Shown in pieces: positions 36,271-44,186 of a stretch of DNA of 44,186 nt. The translations under genes and the position numbers were made by a program. The notes beneath the pieces were generated by a model. That model was not told where the DNA came from. It was given only the letters and a program-made list of their open reading frames with translations, and did not search any database. Source of the DNA: Alphaproteobacteria bacterium. GTDB taxonomy: Bacteria; Pseudomonadota; Alphaproteobacteria; Sphingomonadales; JAKSBY01. Location: the NCBI GenBank assembly GCA_021774625.1, contig JAJFIV010000017.1, positions 1 through 44,186 of the forward strand, written 5' to 3'. Position 1 is the first letter of the stretch, and each line of letters opens with the position of its first letter.

Positions 36271-37343
36271 CGCGACAGCCCTCCCGCCAGGGTCGGGATA
36301 TCAAGGGCGGCAAAACCGTAATGTCTAAGCCAGCGCAGATCCGATTCGAAAAACGCTCTGAGATCCGTCATGCCATATTTCAGCATGGCCAGCCGGTCGA
36401 TGCCGCAGCCAAAGGCGAACCCCTGATATTCATCAGGGTCAATGCCGCAATTGGCGATCACCTTGGGGTGCACCATGCCGCAGCCGAGAATTTCCAGCCA
36501 GTCGTCGCCTTCGCCGATACGCAGCGTATCGCCGTCAAAATGGCAACCGATGTCCAGTTCCGCCGACGGTTCGGTGAAAGGGAAATAGCTGGGGCGAAAC
36601 CGCATCTTTACATGGTCAATTTCAAAAAAGGCAGTGACGAAAGCTTCCAGGCAGCCTTTCAGATGACCCATATGAATGTCGCGGTCGAGCACCAGTCCTT
36701 CGACCTGATGAAACATCGGGGTGTGGGTGGCATCCGAATCGGAGCGGTAGGTGCGGCCGGGGGCGACGATCCTGATCGGCGGTTTCTGATTGATCATGGT
36801 GCGGATTTGCACCGGGGAGGTATGAGTGCGCAGAACCTTGCGCGCGCTCTCCTCCTTTTCCGCCAGATAGAAAGTATCATGCATCTGGCGCGCCGGATGC
36901 TCTTCCGGAATATTCAGCGCGGTGAAATTATGAAAATTATTTTCGATATCCGGCCCTTCGGCGATGGCGAAACCCAGATCGGCGAAAATTTCCGCCAGTT
37001 CATCCATCACCTGGCTAACCGGGTGAATGGTGCCTTGCGTTTGCGGGCGGACAGGAAGCGTGGCATCAACCCGCTCTTTCTTCAGCCGAGCGTCAAGACC
37101 GGCCTTTTCAAGAGTGTCTTTTTTGACCGTGACGGCGTCAATGATGCGGTTTTTCAGTTGATTCAGAAGCGGTCCGCTTTCCTTGCGCTGTTCCGGGGTC
37201 ATGCTGCCAAGCGTCTTCAAAAGTCCAGTAATTTGGCCTTTCTTGCCAAGCACAGATATCCGCAGGGCTTCCAGTGCCTCAAGCGTGTCTGCGCTTTCAA
37301 CATCGTTCAGAAGGTTTTTTTGAAGGTCTGAAATCTGTTCCAT
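36267..37343 (-). CDS. pheS: Phenylalanine--tRNA ligase alpha subunit
   Basis: 358 residues. N-terminal coiled coil (about 1-85), then the class II catalytic domain with motif 2 region [10 protein letters not shown] and [20 protein letters not shown] (about 195-214), and motif 3 [20 protein letters not shown] (about 312-331). It provides the active site of PheRS. Operon order rpmI-rplT-pheS-pheT on the minus strand, with a hairpin between rplT and pheS. Confidence 0.98.
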   Translation of the reverse strand: MEQISDLQKNLLNDVESADTLEALEALRISVLGKKGQITGLLKTLGSMTPEQRKESGPLLNQLKNRIIDAVTVKKDTLEKAGLDARLKKERVDATLPVRPQTQGTIHPVSQVMDELAEIFADLGFAIAEGPDIENNFHNFTALNIPEEHPARQMHDTFYLAEKEESARKVLRTHTSPVQIRTMINQKPPIRIVAPGRTYRSDSDATHTPMFHQVEGLVLDRDIHMGHLKGCLEAFVTAFFEIDHVKMRFRPSYFPFTEPSAELDIGCHFDGDTLRIGEGDDWLEILGCGMVHPKVIANCGIDPDEYQGFAFGCGIDRLAMLKYGMTDLRAFFESDLRWLRHYGFAALDIPTLAGGLSR

Positions 37344-37380
37344 GGTCCGCCTGCCGGATCGTCAAAATTACATCAACAGC

Positions 37381-37411
37381 AAAAGGGCGACTTCGCCAGC
37401 GAAGCCCCCTT
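37381..37411 (-). terminator. Hairpin between rplT and pheS
   Basis: On the minus strand AAGGGGGCTTCGC-TG-GCGAAGTCGCCCTTTT makes a stem of about 11 pairs with one bulge and ends in four T residues. It lies 27 bases after the rplT stop and 38 before the pheS start. It could terminate rpmI-rplT or act as an attenuator allowing partial read-through into pheST. No Phe-rich leader peptide was seen. Confidence 0.6.
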
Positions 37412-37437
37412 ATGCACAACTTTGTAAAGCCTGAGCT

Positions 37438-37806
37438 CTACGCCGCTTTTTTATCGAGGGCTTGCCGGGCCTGTTCCGCCAATGCTTTAAAAGCCGCTTC
37501 TTCATTGACCGCAAGATCGGCCAGAACCTTGCGGTCAAGATCGATCTCGGCCAGCTTCAGGCCATGCATAAAATTGCCATAGGTCAGACCGCACTGCCGG
37601 GCTGCCGCATTGATCCGCTGGATCCACAAAGCGCGGAAGCTGCGTTTCTTGCGCCGGCGGTCGCGATAGGCATATTGCAGCGATTTCTCGACGGCCTGGA
37701 TGGCTGTGCGAAAGGTGTTTTTCCGGCGGCCGGAAAAGCCTTTGGCTTGTTTCAGAACTTTTTTGTGACGGGCATGTGTGGTCGTGCCCCGCTTGACGCG
37801 CGCCAT
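37438..37806 (-). CDS. rplT: 50S ribosomal protein L20
   Basis: 122 residues. [20 protein letters not shown] at the N-terminus, [20 protein letters not shown] and [20 protein letters not shown] are the L20 hallmarks. L20 is a 23S rRNA-binding assembly protein and in several bacteria represses its own operon. It lies 20 bases after rpmI. Confidence 0.98.
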   Translation of the reverse strand: MARVKRGTTTHARHKKVLKQAKGFSGRRKNTFRTAIQAVEKSLQYAYRDRRRKKRSFRALWIQRINAAARQCGLTYGNFMHGLKLAEIDLDRKVLADLAVNEEAAFKALAEQARQALDKKAA

Positions 37807-37826
37807 TTCATTAACTCCTTAAGCAA

Positions 37827-38027
37827 TTATGATCCGTTGGGCAGAAAAGACTTGATGGTCTTTTCATTGGCCTTGGCAAGAACCCGGGTTCCACGAAGGT
37901 CGCGGATCTGTTTCGGCGATCGTTTGATCATGCCGTGGCGTTTACCGGCCTGGGCTGATTTGATCTTACCGCTCGCGGTCAGCTTAAAGCGCTTTTTGGC
38001 GCCGCTTTTGGTCTTCATCTTGGGCAT
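37827..38027 (-). CDS. rpmI: 50S ribosomal protein L35
   Basis: 66 residues from the ATG at 38027 ([20 protein letters not shown]), the family's exact start, preceded by AAAGGA six bases upstream; two earlier in-frame ATGs are rejected. It is a very basic ribosomal protein. infC, the usual upstream partner, is not within the 200 bases before it, so the operon starts here or infC is elsewhere. Confidence 0.97.
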   Translation of the reverse strand: MPKMKTKSGAKKRFKLTASGKIKSAQAGKRHGMIKRSPKQIRDLRGTRVLAKANEKTIKSFLPNGS

Positions 38028-38246
38028 TTGCATTCCTTTCATCGTAAACGCTTAGTGAACGCTTTTTCGGGATCGACACGGCAGCCCTTTTCGCCGGCCC
38101 ATCCATTTGGATGCGGCCTTATACAGGAGGCATCTCCCGCCTACAACCCCAATTTTGTCATAATTCGGTTGTAATGCTCCGCGGGCCGATCATATTAACC
38201 ATTGCTGTCCACCTTCTTTTAACCCGTAAGGCGATAAATTTTTTTC

Positions 38247-39170
38247 ATGATGACTTTTGCCAGACAGACTCTGTCCTTGAACCGGGCCGCCCGTGCGCTG
38301 GGCCTTCTGGTTTTCGTGCTTTTCTCTTCAACCGCCAGCTATGCCCAGGATACCATAGCAGCCCAACCGGCCATGTGGAAAATGGAAAAGGATGGCTCCA
38401 CAGTCTATCTGCTGGGCACCTTCCACCTGCTGACACCGGAAGTGCAATGGCAGACACCCCGCATTATGGATGCCTTTAATGCTGCGGAAAGCCTGACGGT
38501 TGAAGTGACGGATGAAGATATGGTGTCCCAGAAAATCATGGCGCTGGTCCAGCAGGTCGGCATGTACCCGCCAACGGACAGCCTTAAAAATCATATTCCG
38601 GAAGAAATGTTTGCGGAACTTTCCGCGCAGGGCGGCGCCGTCGGTCTTCCGGCTCAGTTCCTTGAACGATTCAAGCCCTGGTTCGCCGCGATCACCGTCG
38701 CGCTTCAGCATGCTCAGGCAAACGGTTTTTCCCCTGCCCTGGGCGTTGACTTCACCCTGATGGCGAAGGCCCGGGCAACCGGCAAGCCAGTCCAGGGCCT
38801 CGAAAGAGCGGAGGAACAGCTTGCCATGCTTTCCAGCCATCCGCCGGAAGTCCAGGAGCAGATGCTGGCGGACACGTTGCGGCAGATCGAAGAGCTGAAT
38901 GAACTATGGGACAGCATGATCGCAGCCTGGTCGAGTGGGGATGAGGCCGCTCTTGATAAGCTGATGGTTGATGGCATGCGCGAATTGCCGGAACTTTATC
39001 AGGTGCTGCTGGTTAACCGCAACCACAACTGGGTCCCGCGGATCAAGGTACTTTTGAACACATCCGGCCAGCATTTTGTCGCTGTCGGCGCCGCCCATCT
39101 GGTGGGAAAAGACAGTGTCATCGCCATGCTGGAAGCCGAAGGCTATTCCGCCGAGCGGGTCATGGAATAG
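38247..39170 (+). CDS. TraB/GumN family secreted protein
   Basis: 307 residues. A signal peptide (FARQTLSLNRAARALGLLVF then VLFSSTASYA, cleavage about residue 33) leads into the TraB/PrgY/GumN domain: WKMEKDGSTVYLLGTFHLLT (about 44-63) with the conserved GTxH motif, and the C-terminal FVAVGAAHLVGKDSVIAMLE, giving the second GxxHxxG motif. The family is proposed to be metal-dependent proteases related to Tiki; the two His/Gly motifs are intact. The substrate is unknown. It is convergent with the CoA-transferase gene, three bases apart. Confidence 0.88.
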   Translation: MMTFARQTLSLNRAARALGLLVFVLFSSTASYAQDTIAAQPAMWKMEKDGSTVYLLGTFHLLTPEVQWQTPRIMDAFNAAESLTVEVTDEDMVSQKIMALVQQVGMYPPTDSLKNHIPEEMFAELSAQGGAVGLPAQFLERFKPWFAAITVALQHAQANGFSPALGVDFTLMAKARATGKPVQGLERAEEQLAMLSSHPPEVQEQMLADTLRQIEELNELWDSMIAAWSSGDEAALDKLMVDGMRELPELYQVLLVNRNHNWVPRIKVLLNTSGQHFVAVGAAHLVGKDSVIAMLEAEGYSAERVME

Positions 39171-39173
39171 AAA

Positions 39174-40355
39174 CTATTCCCTTATTCCCAATTCTTTAAG
39201 AATGGCTCTCCGGTCCTGATCAAGGTCCGGAGCCGGGGTCCGGGTAGCGGGGTCTTCCATGTCCGATAATTTGATCGGATTCCCTGCCATTTTCAGGGCG
39301 CCCACTTCTGCGTCTTCCGCTCTCACCACCATATTCCGGGCAAGAATTTGCGGATCATTCAGAGCCTGCTCCACATTATTGATGGGGCCGGATGGAATAC
39401 CCGCCTTCGCCAGAATGGCAAGCCAGTCTTCCGCACTTTTGCCGGCCAATGCCTGTTCCATTTCCAGCGTCAGCGCGTCGCTATTCCGGCAGCGGAGATC
39501 ATTGCTCCGAAACCTTTCATCTGTGGCCATCCCCGGAATATCCAGGCTTTCCGCCAGCTTTTGAAAAAGTCCGTCATTTCCGGCGGCAATGACAACAGGG
39601 TCGTCTTTGGTCCGGAACGCGGCAAAGGGCGCAATGGAGGGATGGCGCGCCCCGAGCGGCCCCGGTGAGATGCCCGAGGCCTGATAGCGGGCGATGGCAT
39701 TTTCCAGAATGGCGATCTGGCAATCGAGCATACCGACATCAATCTTCCGCCCCCGGCCGGTGCGTTCGCGGCCATACAAAGCCGAACCAATGCCGATGGC
39801 GGTAAAAAGCCCCGCCGTGATATCACCGATGGAAGTGCCGACCCGCACCGGCGGCCCGCCGGGCTGGCCGGTCACCGACATGATGCCGCCCATAGCCTGC
39901 ACCACCATGTCATAGGCTGCGCGGCCGCGGTAAGGTCCGGTATGGCCAAAGCCGGAAGCGGCGGCATAGATCAGTTTCGGGTGGTTTTTATGAAGAACCT
40001 CCCAGCCATAACCCAGTTTTTCCATAACCCCGGGCCGGTAATTTTCCACAAGGATATCGGCCTTTGCCAAAAGCGCTTCAAAGATCCGGCGGCCCGCTTT
40101 CGCCTTCAGATCGAGCGCGATGCTTTCCTTGCCGCGATTGAGGGACAGGAAATAGGCGGACTTTTCCACGCCATTCCGCCCTTTCAGAAAAGGTCCGATT
40201 GCGCGGGCGTCATCGCCCTTTTTGGGCGGCTCGACCTTGATCACCCGGGCGCCGAGGTCAGCCAGCACCATCGTGCAATAGGGGCCGGCCAATACGCGCG
40301 TGAGATCAAGGACGGTAATGCCCGATAACGGACCTGACGGTTTTGCCTGTATCAT
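39174..40355 (-). CDS. Family III CoA-transferase (CaiB/BaiF)
   Basis: 393 residues. GITVLDLTRVLAGPYCTMVL at the N-terminus, VIKVEPPKKGDDAR, SLNRGKESIALDLK and ENYRPGVMEKLGYGW are typical. The catalytic Asp is expected in KIDVGMLDCQIA (about 207-218). The enzyme moves CoA between carboxylic acids; the family includes formyl-, carnitine- and succinyl-CoA transferases, and the substrate cannot be read from the sequence. It follows the TonB-dependent receptor by 57 bases on the same strand, suggesting co-transcription. Confidence 0.92.
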   Translation of the reverse strand: MIQAKPSGPLSGITVLDLTRVLAGPYCTMVLADLGARVIKVEPPKKGDDARAIGPFLKGRNGVEKSAYFLSLNRGKESIALDLKAKAGRRIFEALLAKADILVENYRPGVMEKLGYGWEVLHKNHPKLIYAAASGFGHTGPYRGRAAYDMVVQAMGGIMSVTGQPGGPPVRVGTSIGDITAGLFTAIGIGSALYGRERTGRGRKIDVGMLDCQIAILENAIARYQASGISPGPLGARHPSIAPFAAFRTKDDPVVIAAGNDGLFQKLAESLDIPGMATDERFRSNDLRCRNSDALTLEMEQALAGKSAEDWLAILAKAGIPSGPINNVEQALNDPQILARNMVVRAEDAEVGALKMAGNPIKLSDMEDPATRTPAPDLDQDRRAILKELGIRE

Positions 40356-40412
40356 GCCCCGCTTATAACCCGGGACCGCAAAATGCTCTATATCCTAAAT
40401 TGACCTGCAGTT

Positions 40413-42920
40413 CTAGAAATCGCCGCGGACAGCAAAGCCCCATGTGCGCGGCTCCGCTAAAAAGGCATTGAAGGTCTGGGTCGAACCAGGCCCGGTATTG
40501 GGCGTCAGCGGGATCGACTGCAATGGCCCGTCAAAGGCAACCTGGAGATAATCCTTGTCGAAAAGATTGCGCGCCCAAAGTTCCAGCCGCCAGTTGCTGT
40601 TCTGATTGCCAATGCCGATCCGGCCGTTAAAGACCGCAAAGCCTGACTGCAGTTTTTCAATGTCGAGATCAGAACCGGTGTTGAATTTGGAGCTATAGCG
40701 GAAATCCAGATGTAAAAATCCGAGCAGGCCGGTATTGGGGATATCCCGCTCGTAGGTGGCCGCACCGGTAATTGACCATTTCGGCGCGTTGGTCAGTTGC
40801 TGGCCGGCGAGAGTGGGCTGCGGATTACCCGCGTCGTCGGTCAGATTGTCGCCATATTCCGCATCGGCATAGGTAACCCCGCCCTGAAACATCAGCTCCG
40901 GCGTGACAAGCGCTGAAACTTCAAATTCCACGCCTTTTGTCACCGCTTTTGAAAGATTAGTGACAAGAAAATTCACGCCGTTGAACGCGTTGAGCTGGAA
41001 GTTTGAAAAATCCTCGTAAAACAGCGTCACATTCACATTGGCCCGATTGCCCCAGAGCTCGCTTTTGGCGGCAATCTCAAAAGCATCAACAAATTCAGGC
41101 TCGAATTCCAGGTCGCTTGTCATTGGCAGGCGGCTGAAGGGAGGCGTTGCGGTCAAGGGATTGAAAAGCCCGGAACGATCCAGATTAAAGCCGCCGGCTT
41201 TATAGCCGCGGGAATAGCTGAAATAGGTTAAAAGCTCGTCCGACCAGCGATAGCTGAGGGAGGCCGTACCCGACCATTCGGTTTCCTTGCGCCGCCCTTC
41301 AAAGCTGCCATTTACCAGCGGATTAATCAAAGGCAGACAAGCAAAACCGATAAAAAGCGGGGCTGCTCCGGCAAGGGCGAGCGGTGACGGCGGCATCAGC
41401 GCCGGTGAAGCGAGCGCCGCCGGGCAGGCCGGAACATTGGAAAGCAGGTCCGCATCAAGCGTCTTCTTTTCCGACGTGTAGCGAATACCTCCGGTCAGCT
41501 CCAGCCCTTCCGTTATTTCAACGGTATTATGGGAAAAGATCGCCCAGCTGTTGGCGTCCTGCATAAAGGCATCGTTAACAACGCCATCCCCCTCAGCGAT
41601 ATTGAGGCCAATGCCGGCAAAGGGCGGCAGCAGCGGGTTCAGCGCCTGGAAGACCCCGGGAATCAAACCGGTCGCCGTAATTCGTCCGCTCACAAAATCG
41701 GCATAATCGGCCCCGGTCCTGATCGCCGTATTGAGGGCGAGATCTTCATTGCTGTAGAAAAAACCGACCAGCCAGTCCAGCGGACCGGCCACGCCGTTCA
41801 GGCGTACTTCCTGAGTAAAGGTCTCGAATGTCTGGGTGAATCCGTTGTCGTCCTGAAAAAGAATATCCAGGCTGGTGAAGTCAATATCCTGGGAACGGGC
41901 GGCATCCCATTCCCGATAAGCCGTAATGGATGTCAGTGTCGCCTCGCCGATATCCCAGTTCAGTTCGCCGGAAACCCCCCATTCTTCCACATTCTGATCG
42001 AAGCCGCGTCCGGGTGTGGTGGCGCTCAGCCGGTCAAAGGGATTGGAGCCCGCCGGTGACCCGCCCGAGCCCAGTTCGCCCCCCAGCGCCTCGATAATAC
42101 CGGCTGTGGGACCCCTGACGATGGTCACGGCGGCGCAGCAGGTTTCGTCGCGGTCGCTGTAATCGGCAATAAGATTGAAGGTCGCTTCCTCCGCAGGCTC
42201 GATCAGCAATTTGCCCCGGACCAGAACGCGCTCCCGGTCATTAAACTCGTCACCGGTCACCTTGTCGCGGATAAAGCCATCCCGTTCCGTATAGACAACA
42301 TCGACCCGCGCGGCCATGACATCCTCGATAATCCCGCCCGTGGCCCCCGCCGCGATGCGGAGATTGTCAAAATTCCCGAAACTGACATCGGCATTCACGG
42401 CGGGCTCATATTCCGCCTGTTTGGTGAAAATGCTGATAAGGCCGGCGGAGGTGTTGCGGCCGAAAAGGGTCCCCTGCGGCCCGCGCAGAACTTCGACCCG
42501 GTCCAGTTCTCCCAGTTCCGTCAGGCCGACATTGTTGCGGTTGCGGTAAACGCCATCGATAAAAACCCCCACTGCGGATTCGAGGCCGGGATTGTCACCC
42601 GTCGTGCCGATGCCGCGGATGCGGGCGACAACGCCCGCCACTTCCGAAGAGGAAGTGGACAGATAGAGCGAAGGGGCCAGGCCAACCAGATCACGGAGAT
42701 CATAAACCCCCGAATTTTCAAGTAATTCACCTGAATAGGCGGAGACGGCAATGGGAATATCCTGCACCGACTGGCTTCGTTTGGTTGCTGTGACAAAAAT
42801 CTGGTCGAGAACACGGTCGGCATCGTCACTGCTGGACTGCGCCCGGGCAGACAGCGGATTGATCGCGAGAAACCCTGCGACAATAGCTGTTGTATATTGC
42901 AACATTATTTTTCGCGGCAT
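40413..42920 (-). CDS. TonB-dependent outer membrane receptor
   Basis: 835 residues from the ATG at 42920, with GAGGAG seven bases before it. Signal peptide (MPRKIMLQYTTAIVAGFLAI, cleavage after ARAQ at about 28), TonB-box-like DQIFVTATKR, plug domain (about 45-165: DIPIAVSAYSGELLENSGVY, LDRVEVLRGPQGTLFGRNTS) and a 22-strand barrel ending in the C-terminal Phe (WGFAVRGDF). Sequence style (VTATKRSQSVQDIPIAVS) matches sphingomonad/Caulobacter-type receptors for organic substrates, not classical siderophore receptors, but the ligand is unknown. Long loop insertions occur around 455-500 and 525-570. Confidence 0.93.
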   Translation of the reverse strand: MPRKIMLQYTTAIVAGFLAINPLSARAQSSSDDADRVLDQIFVTATKRSQSVQDIPIAVSAYSGELLENSGVYDLRDLVGLAPSLYLSTSSSEVAGVVARIRGIGTTGDNPGLESAVGVFIDGVYRNRNNVGLTELGELDRVEVLRGPQGTLFGRNTSAGLISIFTKQAEYEPAVNADVSFGNFDNLRIAAGATGGIIEDVMAARVDVVYTERDGFIRDKVTGDEFNDRERVLVRGKLLIEPAEEATFNLIADYSDRDETCCAAVTIVRGPTAGIIEALGGELGSGGSPAGSNPFDRLSATTPGRGFDQNVEEWGVSGELNWDIGEATLTSITAYREWDAARSQDIDFTSLDILFQDDNGFTQTFETFTQEVRLNGVAGPLDWLVGFFYSNEDLALNTAIRTGADYADFVSGRITATGLIPGVFQALNPLLPPFAGIGLNIAEGDGVVNDAFMQDANSWAIFSHNTVEITEGLELTGGIRYTSEKKTLDADLLSNVPACPAALASPALMPPSPLALAGAAPLFIGFACLPLINPLVNGSFEGRRKETEWSGTASLSYRWSDELLTYFSYSRGYKAGGFNLDRSGLFNPLTATPPFSRLPMTSDLEFEPEFVDAFEIAAKSELWGNRANVNVTLFYEDFSNFQLNAFNGVNFLVTNLSKAVTKGVEFEVSALVTPELMFQGGVTYADAEYGDNLTDDAGNPQPTLAGQQLTNAPKWSITGAATYERDIPNTGLLGFLHLDFRYSSKFNTGSDLDIEKLQSGFAVFNGRIGIGNQNSNWRLELWARNLFDKDYLQVAFDGPLQSIPLTPNTGPGSTQTFNAFLAEPRTWGFAVRGDF

Positions 42921-43791
42921 TGGTCTCCTCCCACATTGATGAATTTTAAATAGTCTGTTAATTTTACCTTTTGCTAAGCTAACCAAACAACAATAACTCT
43001 TTATAAAATATTTACCGCCGTCAAGTTTTCGTAACCAATAATATAAAAATTATATGTTTTGCATATTTTAATATCACAATTAGAGGCAGGCGTATAGATA
43101 AGGCGTGACCGGCAAATACAGTCTGCCGTCATCAAATATCTTGCAGGACTTACTCCGCTCTTTGGCATTTTTTACGGCCATAGCCGTCAGGGGCCTGATG
43201 GCATTCCCTTAAATTCCCCCAAATGCTCTGGATGCCAAGAAAAATCGAAAAACATCCATGGACAAAAATGCCTTATTTTCTAGGGGTTTTCCGGACATTT
43301 GTGGATGATGATGGATGCCTGAGGAGAGGGTTCTGGTGCCAGGGGCCACGGATAGGGTATTTGTTAAGTATTTGAAATAACTTAATAAATATAGAAGAAA
43401 ATCGTAACTCGACCCATCAAAAATATCCCAAAAAATTCTGACTGTAGATGGATGAGGTAGGATTCCTGATGGCCAATAATTTATACTTCCTGGAGAAATT
43501 CGAGACCAGATTTAAGGTACAAAAATTAGCATTTAACAGGGTGATTTCGTATACGACTCGAACTTGAAAAGGAATATTATTAACATTCCCGCCAATCCGG
43601 TATTGACCGTTTTACAACTATTGGCTTCCCAGATCATACACATATATCCTTGAGACCGTCCGCTCGACCAGCAAACCTGTTGATTGTCAGACGGATAACA
43701 CCAAGACACGTATAGGCAAGGGGGCGGACGGCCCGCTTCTTATTTGTTTTCTTACTTAAGGAGTGCCCGAGAATATAGAGAGATTCCTGGT
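42921..43791. other. Long AT-rich noncoding stretch before the CRISPR array
   Basis: About 870 bases without an intact gene. 42960-43080 is very AT-rich and includes the promoter region of the TonB-dependent receptor (minus strand). 43080-43196 is an integrase remnant. 43225-43322 contains two imperfect opposed copies of a CATCCAT...ACAAA-ATG motif. 43330-43790 shows only short AT palindromes (TTAAGT...ACTTAA around 43364-43383) and no coding signal on either strand. Confidence 0.7.
43080..43196 (-). pseudogene. N-terminal remnant of a P4-type tyrosine integrase
   Basis: On the minus strand 38 codons run to a TAA at 43082-43080. They include PLTAMAVKNAKERSKSCKIF and DDGRLYLPVTP, which match the arm-DNA-binding N-terminus (DUF4102) of P4/CP4-type integrases, typically M-P-L-T-x-x-A-V-K-N-A-K ... 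D-G-x-G-L-Y-L-x-V-x-P. The codon where the start Met is expected reads AGG. Homology ends after VTP, and the following DNA is AT-rich noise, so the catalytic domain is lost. It is a scar of an integrated element. Confidence 0.7.
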
Positions 43792-44186
43792 CTTTCAATC
43801 CACGCCCCCGCATAGGGGGCGACCGATGATGTAAAACAGGATCTGCTCCTGTTCGCGGTTTCAATCCACGCCCCCGCATGGGGGGCGACCGCGCCGGGGC
43901 ATCCTATCAATCTGCGCTAACGGTTTCAATCCACGCCCCCGCATGGGGGGCGACGATCTCCGTCAAGCCTGTGCATCCCGCCCAAACGGTTTCAATCCAC
44001 GCCCCCGCATGGGGGGCGACGCCGTCCTCATGGCGCTCCGAATACCCGTTCGGAGTTTCAATCCACGCCCCCGCATGGGGGGCGACATCCGTTCGCGCCG
44101 AACATATGGACGATATTGAGTTTCAATCCACGCCCCCGCATGGGGGGCGACAAAAGCGGCGCCAAGGCATTCCTCTATTCGGCGGT
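43792..44186 (-). CRISPR. Type I-C-like CRISPR array (leader-distal end; continues past the window)
   Basis: Six 32-base repeats at 43792-43823, 43858-43889, 43923-43954, 43989-44020, 44055-44086 and 44120-44151, each reading GTTTCAATCC...GGGGGGCGAC on the plus strand. Five complete spacers are 33-34 bases (43824-43857, 43890-43922, 43955-43988, 44021-44054, 44087-44119). A sixth (44152-44184, 33 bases if the final GT starts another repeat) is cut by the edge. The minus-strand form GTCGCCCC...GGATTGAAAC, with a strong CGCCCCC/GGGGGCG hairpin, is the crRNA orientation known for type I-C. The repeat at 43792 has two substitutions (first base C; A at 43814), as expected at the leader-distal end. 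No cas gene is in the window. Confidence 0.97.

Noticed and set aside
43328-43354. Short stretch resembling the 3' part of a tRNA (GGTGCCAGGGGCCACGG)
   Set aside because: No pairing acceptor, anticodon or D arm can be found around it.
43721-43756. GGGC-N5-GCCC hairpin followed by a T-rich run on the plus strand
   Set aside because: Only four pairs and no gene on that strand ends nearby, so a terminator call is not supported.
43726-43757. Possible further decayed CRISPR repeat left of 43792
   Set aside because: At the expected spacing the sequence shares no clear match with the repeat; only the 43792 copy is recognisable.
43634-43879. Minus-strand open frame with repeated MRGRGLK peptides
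   Set aside because: The peptide repeats are translated CRISPR repeats; such frames are a well-known annotation artefact.

Overview
The window looks like a chromosomal segment of an alphaproteobacterium. The main reason is the central gene order: rpmH-rnpA-yidD-yidC-engB, then HAD-dapD-dapE-truA, fmt-def, rmuC, recR-ybaB-dnaX-ffs, nudC, a membrane-anchored cytochrome c, lepA, pheST and rplT-rpmI. A DUF2336 protein and CcmI/CycM-like TTG-started cytochrome c also fit. I cannot name the genus; a marine or soil lineage near Kordiimonadales/Emcibacterales/Rhodospirillales is a guess.

Left region (1-5752) is accessory and visibly richer in A+T than the centre. On the minus strand it carries a small secreted RHS/cadherin-like protein, then a BlaI-type repressor, an M56 (BlaR1-type) membrane protease ending in a TonB-C-like domain, a secreted alpha/beta-hydrolase fused to a PD40-type propeller, and a serine hydrolase of the class C beta-lactamase superfamily that runs off the left edge. 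A palindromic operator lies in the spacer of the predicted blaI promoter. A 600-base noncoding stretch with a SHOCT-like peptide remnant and a tandem TGTGCCCCC motif separates this block from tRNA-Arg(ACG), which looks like the border of an old insertion.

Centre (5753-38240) is housekeeping. It covers ribosome and translation genes (rpmH, rnpA, engB, fmt, def, truA, tRNA-Ser, lepA, pheS, pheT, rplT, rpmI), inner membrane protein insertion (yidD, yidC), lysine/cell-wall precursor synthesis (dapD, dapE), DNA replication and repair (dnaX, ybaB, recR, rmuC) and SRP RNA with a readable promoter. Interspersed are an orphan histidine kinase, a DUF2336 protein, a MarR-NlpC/P60 pair, an M17 aminopeptidase, a chemoreceptor, a secreted TonB-C-only protein and a SAM methyltransferase.

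Right region (38247-44186) holds a TraB/GumN protein, a family III CoA-transferase and a large TonB-dependent receptor. These are followed by about 870 bases of AT-rich DNA without an intact gene. That stretch contains the decayed N-terminus of a P4-type tyrosine integrase. The window ends inside a type I-C-like CRISPR array whose orientation places the leader, and probably the cas genes, beyond the right edge.
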